From NCBI RefSeq assembly GCF_023715445.1, contig NZ_JAMBOD010000008.1:1-64000 (forward strand): a DNA stretch of 64,000 nucleotides. Reading direction: 5' to 3'. The stretch is from Fictibacillus nanhaiensis. Lineage in GTDB: Bacteria; Bacillota; Bacilli; Bacillales; Fictibacillaceae. The notes beneath the pieces were generated by a model. It was not told where the DNA came from. It saw only the letters and a program-made list of their open reading frames with translations, and did not search any database. Positions 60,465 through 64,000 of the stretch are shown here, piece by piece. The stretch's first letter is position 1, and each line of letters begins with the position of its first letter. Both the position numbers and the translations under genes were made by a program.

Positions 60465-61060
60465 AACTCTTCCTCCCTGCTTCTCATGATTTGCTTTCGT
60501 GTGAATAAAGTTTTGCCGCTCTCTTTATACGTACTCCACACAAAGGCACTCGTTAAAAAGAGAATAATCACAAATCCCGGATGCAGATTTAGAAATTCAA
60601 TCACACAAAGGGAGAATAGCGACATGCCTATCATCCATTTGCTGGCGAGCCCCTGCCGTCCTTTTTGAAAGAATTGATAAGCCATAACCGCAAGCATCAC
60701 TCCGACAACTGGTGCTACACCGTTAATCATTCCTTTTACTACAGGGGAGGATTTAAAGGTATACAAAACACCTAACAACCCAAGCATTCCAACAAGCGAC
60801 GGGACGATATGAGCCATGATTGCCACAAAAGCACCCAGCGGTCCTTTTATCTTAAAACCGACATAAGCCGCCATCTTTGTAGCAATCGGTCCGGGAAGTG
60901 TGTTGGCAAGTGCCAGCGATTCCCCGAATTCTTCTTCTGTCATCCACTTATATTTTTTTACTGCTTCATATTCAATGAGCGGAATCGTGGAAGGTCCTCC
61001 ACCATATCCCGTTACACCTGTTCTAACAAAACCTACGCATAAATCCCAATATGTGCGCAA
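60461..61060 (-). CDS. Short-chain ChrA (CHR) transporter, subunit 1
   Basis: 199 aa half-size CHR protein, TTG start 6 bases behind GAAGGTG. Carries the same G-Y-G-G-G-P-S-T-I-P-L and L-P-G-P-I-A-T-K-M motifs as its partner, with helices at about 75-180 and a charged C-terminal tail. The two are coupled by a 4-bp overlap. 87 bp after the HbpS-like gene, with a weak hairpin between. Confidence 0.9.
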   Translation of the reverse strand: MRTYWDLCVGFVRTGVTGYGGGPSTIPLIEYEAVKKYKWMTEEEFGESLALANTLPGPIATKMAAYVGFKIKGPLGAFVAIMAHIVPSLVGMLGLLGVLYTFKSSPVVKGMINGVAPVVGVMLAVMAYQFFQKGRQGLASKWMIGMSLFSLCVIEFLNLHPGFVIILFLTSAFVWSTYKESGKTLFTRKQIMRSREEEL

Positions 61061-61104
61061 AAAAACACCTTCTTTCTTGTTGTTAAATAGGAGACAGAAT
61101 AAAC

Positions 61105-61142
61105 CGAGGGATATTCTCTAAGTTACTAGAAAATATCCCGCG
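61105..61142 (-). terminator. Weak hairpin after the HbpS-like gene
   Basis: GGGATATT...AATATCCC arms at about 61109-61139; no good U run on the minus strand, so read-through into the ChrA genes is likely. Confidence 0.4.
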
Positions 61143-61147
61143 TCCTT

Positions 61148-61627
61148 TTATACCTTTATATCTGCTTCAACCAATACAGGATGTCCTGTTTCCAATAAAA
61201 GATCATGTAATGCTTGCAATGCCGCAGTTCCAACAGCAGTATCCTGCTCGCCGTTCCCGCCTGAGATTCCGACTCCTCCAACCACTTCCCCATTGATTAC
61301 GATCGGAAACCCTCCTACGAATACAGCAAACTTTCCCCCAAGCATATGCTGTATACCAAACGCTTCATTCCCTGGAAGTGCTGGTCCGTTTGGATAATGA
61401 TTAAACAGGTGCGTCGATCTTTTATGCCCTGCAGCAGTAAACGCTTTGGCGATCGCGATCTCAGGACCTGTGATGCGCGCTCCGTTCATACGTTCCAGCG
61501 CGATAACGTAGCCGCCATCATCTACGATCGCAATCGTTTCCAGCACGTTGATCTCTTCCGCTTTTTGCTTGGCAGCTTCGATCATGATTTTTGCTTCTTC
61601 TAACTCTAATTTAATGGCCGTTCTCAC
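61148..61627 (-). CDS. HbpS/GlcG-family (DUF336) heme/cobalamin-binding-like protein
   Basis: 159 aa, single GlcG/HbpS domain: EEAKIMIEAAKQKAEEINV, V-A-I-V-D-D-G-G, A-F-T-A-A-G-H-K-R, G-G-F-P-I-V-I-N-G-E-V-V-G-G-V-G-I-S-G. Family members bind heme or act as small accessory or oligomeric proteins in propanediol, ethanolamine and aromatic loci. Here it sits 30 bp after the aldehyde dehydrogenase. GTG start behind GGGGGAGA. Role in this pathway unknown. Confidence 0.88.
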   Translation of the reverse strand: MRTAIKLELEEAKIMIEAAKQKAEEINVLETIAIVDDGGYVIALERMNGARITGPEIAIAKAFTAAGHKRSTHLFNHYPNGPALPGNEAFGIQHMLGGKFAVFVGGFPIVINGEVVGGVGISGGNGEQDTAVGTAALQALHDLLLETGHPVLVEADIKV

Positions 61628-61657
61628 TGCTATCTCCCCCTTAACCTCATTGCTAGA

Positions 61658-63121
61658 TTAATAGCCTACGTAAACCGTTTTTGTTTGTGTAAAAAATTCC
61701 AGCCCCACTCTGCCTGACTCTCGGAACGTCGATGTACTCGATTTTTTCAATCCCCCAAACGGAGCATTCATCAAGTTGCCGGTTGTTGTCCGGTTCACTT
61801 TAACCGTTCCAGCCTGAATATCTTTTATGAAGCCTTCCGCACGTGCGATATTTTGAGTCACGATGGAAGCAGAAAGACCATATTCTACAGAATTAGCGAT
61901 AGAAATGGCTTCCTCATACGAATCAGCCTCGATGACCGAAACAACCGGTCCAAAAATCTCTTCTTGAGCGATTCTCATGTCTGATGTCACGTTGGAAAAA
62001 ACGGCTGGACTTACGTAGTAGCCTTTTTCAAAATCAGAAGAAGTGAGATGCTCCCCGCCATATTCAAGGGTCGCTCCCTCCTCGACTCCGATCTGGATAT
62101 AGTTCAGTACATTTTTTAACTGTTTTTCGTTAGCCAGCGGTCCTAAGAACGCATCTTTATTAAAACCATTACCAATAGTGAGCTCTTTTGTTTTTTGAAC
62201 TAGTTTTTCTACAAAAGCTTCTTTCACCGACTTCATGACAATCACCCGGCTCGTACCTGTACAAGCCTGCCCAGTGAGCGAAAATCCACCATTAATCGTG
62301 AGCTTAACAGCTTCGTCGAGATCCGCATCTTCCATGATGATAAGCGGATTCTTTCCGCCAAGCTCCATCTGCGTTCTCGTTGTCAGAGAGACAGTTCTAT
62401 GAATGTCTTCACCAGCACGCGTTGATCCGGTAAACGTGACAGCCCTAATCGCCGGGTGGTTAACCAGCACCTTTCCGATTTTAGAAGAAGAACCCGTTAC
62501 AAAGTTAAGCACGCCTGGCGGAATACCAGCTTCATGTAGAGCTTCTACCAGACGATATGCGACGAGTGGTGTATCTGATGACGGCTTGAAAACGACCGTG
62601 TTTCCTGTAATTAATGCCGGTGCAATCTTTCTAGCCGGAATGGATAACGGAAAGTTCCACGGTGTAATAACAGATATCACACCAAGCGGCTCTCTTTCGG
62701 TATACACTCTCATTTTAGGATCATCGCTCGGGAACGTCTCACCCGTAAACGTTTGACCCTCCACCGCATAAAAACGCAGCGTATCAGCCGAACGCTTCAC
62801 TTCTCCTAAACTAGCTTTATATGGCTTTCCTTCCTCGCGTGTTAATTCTTCTGCTATTTGATCCAGGCGGCTTTCAAGAATATCCGCTGCTTTATTTAAT
62901 AGAGAAGCCCTTTTTGCTGGAGATAACGCAACCCAGTCCGGGAAAGCTTTAGCAGCAGCTTCGATAGCCTGTGTGGCTTCTCCTTTTGTTGACGCTTGAA
63001 AGTAACCGACCGCTTGCTCTTTATCAGCTGGATTAAGACTTGCGAATGTTTCACCAGTCCCGGTGTTAACCCACTGGCCATTGATGTAGTTTTCGTATGT
63101 CCGTACTTGTGTGGATAACAT
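61658..63121 (-). CDS. NAD(P)-dependent aldehyde dehydrogenase
   Basis: 487 aa from ATG at 63121 (AAAGGAAG 8 bases upstream); the frame to 63172 lacks a site. Full ALDH superfamily set: NFPLSIPARKIAPAL, F-T-G-S-T-R-A-G, catalytic Glu in MELGGKNP, catalytic Cys in FSLTGQACTGTSR, EEIFGPVVSV. Nearest in style to ketoglutarate-semialdehyde or vanillin-type dehydrogenases. It converts an aldehyde from the preceding step to an acid. In an operon-like run with a PqqC-like protein upstream and HbpS-like protein downstream. Confidence 0.93.
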   Translation of the reverse strand: MLSTQVRTYENYINGQWVNTGTGETFASLNPADKEQAVGYFQASTKGEATQAIEAAAKAFPDWVALSPAKRASLLNKAADILESRLDQIAEELTREEGKPYKASLGEVKRSADTLRFYAVEGQTFTGETFPSDDPKMRVYTEREPLGVISVITPWNFPLSIPARKIAPALITGNTVVFKPSSDTPLVAYRLVEALHEAGIPPGVLNFVTGSSSKIGKVLVNHPAIRAVTFTGSTRAGEDIHRTVSLTTRTQMELGGKNPLIIMEDADLDEAVKLTINGGFSLTGQACTGTSRVIVMKSVKEAFVEKLVQKTKELTIGNGFNKDAFLGPLANEKQLKNVLNYIQIGVEEGATLEYGGEHLTSSDFEKGYYVSPAVFSNVTSDMRIAQEEIFGPVVSVIEADSYEEAISIANSVEYGLSASIVTQNIARAEGFIKDIQAGTVKVNRTTTGNLMNAPFGGLKKSSTSTFRESGRVGLEFFTQTKTVYVGY

Positions 63122-63157
63122 GTAAAATCTTCCTTTCTCTATCGTAATAAAAATGAT

Positions 63158-63200
63158 GGCAGCTTCCCTCATGATCGAGAAACTGCCTTTTCCAAGGTAC
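63158..63200 (-). terminator. Partial terminator between PqqC-like and ALDH genes
   Basis: GGCAG/CTGCC arms with inner TTC/GAA and CTC/GAG pairs (about 63164-63193). On the minus strand AUCAUUUUUAUU follows, so it could terminate or attenuate. Confidence 0.45.
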
Positions 63201-63222
63201 GCTATTTTAGTAGATTAAGATT

Positions 63223-63942
63223 TTACGATTTTACCGGATCCAAGTCCTTCGCAACATAAGTGTTATAAAGTCCGTCCATATACATGCGGCGCATCTTAGC
63301 ACCCGTTCTTACCACTTCTAGGCAGCGCTGCTGAAGTTCTACTGTATCAGCACAATCGAGTACAATCTTGTATCCGCGCTCACCGTGGATTTCATCGGAT
63401 ACGATGTGCAGATCGAAGAATTCAATCTCTTCGTCGTTAAATCCGTATTTTTCTCTAAGAATTGGTGTTTGCTTACGATAGATATCAGGTACTTGAGACT
63501 CTAAGCCGACTACAAGAGCAGCTGTTGCAACAACAAAGTTCTCTCTCATCGCAACCGCGTAACACCAGCTTTGCAATCCTAATGTTGTTGGTGCAATATT
63601 ATGCGGATCTTCTACTCTTTCACGTGTTGTACCGCACGTTTCAGCAAAACGAATCAATAAATCTGTATGGCGATCCGCTGCAATTTCTTCTTCATACATG
63701 TTTTGAAGCGTAAAATCTTTAGCATCTGTATATTTTTCAGGAGTGCTAGCATAAATGTACGCCAGATAATCCGCAAATGGCCCTACATAGTGGTAATGGT
63801 TTTCAGCCCACCGTGCAAAATGTTCACGAGATAACTTACCAGTAGCCCAAGCTTCTGTAAAAGGTGCCTTCTGACTGTGATTACCTTTGATCGCTTCTTC
63901 TAATTGTTTACGGAACTCATCTTTTGATAACAACTCTGCCAT
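63223..63942 (-). CDS. PqqC/TenA-like heme-oxygenase-fold protein (probable diiron or cofactorless oxidase)
   Basis: 239 aa from ATG at 63942, 8 bases behind AAGGAGG; a longer frame to 63993 has no site. All-helical PqqC-like fold. His/Glu-rich helices suitable for metal binding include ENHYHYVGPFADYL, MYEEEIAADRHTDLL and FDLHIVSDEIHGERGYK, the last being the E-x-x-H-x-E-R type seen in heme-oxygenase-like diiron oxidases. No pqq biosynthesis genes are present, so PqqC itself is unlikely. A ferredoxin in the same regulon could supply electrons. The first gene of the run in this window; its substrate is unknown. Confidence 0.82.
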   Translation of the reverse strand: MAELLSKDEFRKQLEEAIKGNHSQKAPFTEAWATGKLSREHFARWAENHYHYVGPFADYLAYIYASTPEKYTDAKDFTLQNMYEEEIAADRHTDLLIRFAETCGTTRERVEDPHNIAPTTLGLQSWCYAVAMRENFVVATAALVVGLESQVPDIYRKQTPILREKYGFNDEEIEFFDLHIVSDEIHGERGYKIVLDCADTVELQQRCLEVVRTGAKMRRMYMDGLYNTYVAKDLDPVKS

Positions 63943-63969
63943 TGTGAATCTCCTCCTTAGAATAGTAAC

Positions 63970-63986
63970 CTTTGGTATGTATGTTA
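63970..63986 (-). promoter_or_regulatory. Possible degenerate GntR-type site before the PqqC-like gene
   Basis: TTTGGTATGTATG resembles half of the TTGGTATACAA sites and lies about 30 bp before the start codon. The promoter itself may be beyond the window edge. Confidence 0.3.
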
Positions 63987-64000
63987 TCCTCACACCAAAT

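Noticed and set aside
60755-60770. GTATACAAAACA as a further GntR operator
   Set aside because: It lies within the ChrA coding region, codes for conserved-looking residues and has no promoter beside it.
63223-63942. PqqC of pyrroloquinoline quinone synthesis
   Set aside because: No pqqA, B, D or E genes are nearby and the context is ALDH/HbpS/ferredoxin. Fold similarity alone does not support PQQ synthesis.
1-64000. tRNA, rRNA or intact insertion sequence
   Set aside because: I looked for TTCGA/CCA-ended cloverleaf sequences, rRNA signatures and transposase motifs in the gaps and found none.

Overview
The window reads as chromosomal DNA of a low-GC, Gram-positive, S-layer-bearing member of the Bacillaceae. 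The evidence is AGGAGG-type ribosome binding sites with frequent TTG/GTG starts, LtaS- and VanZ-type genes, a SigD-like promoter, a Fur box and many SLH-domain proteins. Fictibacillus or a close relative is my best guess, but the genus is inference. I saw no tRNA, rRNA, prophage, intact insertion sequence or CRISPR.

Layout. Positions 1-34 kb are a cell-surface island. It holds a NERD-domain protein, a large secreted subtilase, and three stalk-domain (copper amine oxidase N-terminal-like) proteins, one behind two tandem c-di-GMP-I-type riboswitches. A 965-aa SLH S-layer protein sits divergent from an SLH NlpC/P60 hydrolase, followed by an SLH subtilase, an SLH amidase with a SigD-type promoter, an LtaS-family enzyme, a C39 peptidase, an SLH 5'-nucleotidase, an L,D-transpeptidase with a stalk domain, UDP-GlcNAc 2-epimerase (mnaA) and an SGNH protein. 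A wrecked MBOAT acyltransferase remnant lies among them. SLH domains bind ManNAc-containing secondary wall polymer, mnaA makes the UDP-ManNAc for it, and MBOAT/SGNH pairs O-acetylate it, so the region is thematically coherent.

Positions 32.5-48.5 kb hold one long minus-strand catabolic locus: MBL hydrolase, nanE (ManNAc-6-P epimerase), RpiR regulator, two CE7-like esterases, ROK kinase, FAD oxidoreductase, GHL10 glycosidase, a sugar ABC importer, YesL and DUF4127, followed upstream by a second, secreted GHL10 protein. Together they look like uptake and breakdown of an O-acetylated, ManNAc-type glycan. Next comes a second NERD gene flanked by repeat arrays, then a sugar-dehydrogenase/isomerase operon (50-53.7 kb), a class B PBP and an NlpC/P60 autolysin.

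Positions 57.3-64 kb contain a Fur-box-controlled 28-aa basic peptide and what looks like an oxidative catabolic regulon: PqqC-like heme-oxygenase-fold protein, aldehyde dehydrogenase, HbpS-like protein, split ChrA transporter, GntR regulator, aspartate-dehydrogenase homologue and 2Fe-2S ferredoxin. TTGTATACAA-type palindromes lie directly at three of its promoters.

The most unusual signal is intergenic. Five arrays of degenerate 21-bp units with a GTGCATAGA core and a random-looking 12-bp filler are present; three of them have exactly 8 cores over 145 bp with a single 19-bp step. Two such arrays flank a NERD-zinc ribbon protein. A second class, with core CGTGAGATTAT and the same 21-bp period, occurs upstream of the other NERD gene and between the two riboswitches.
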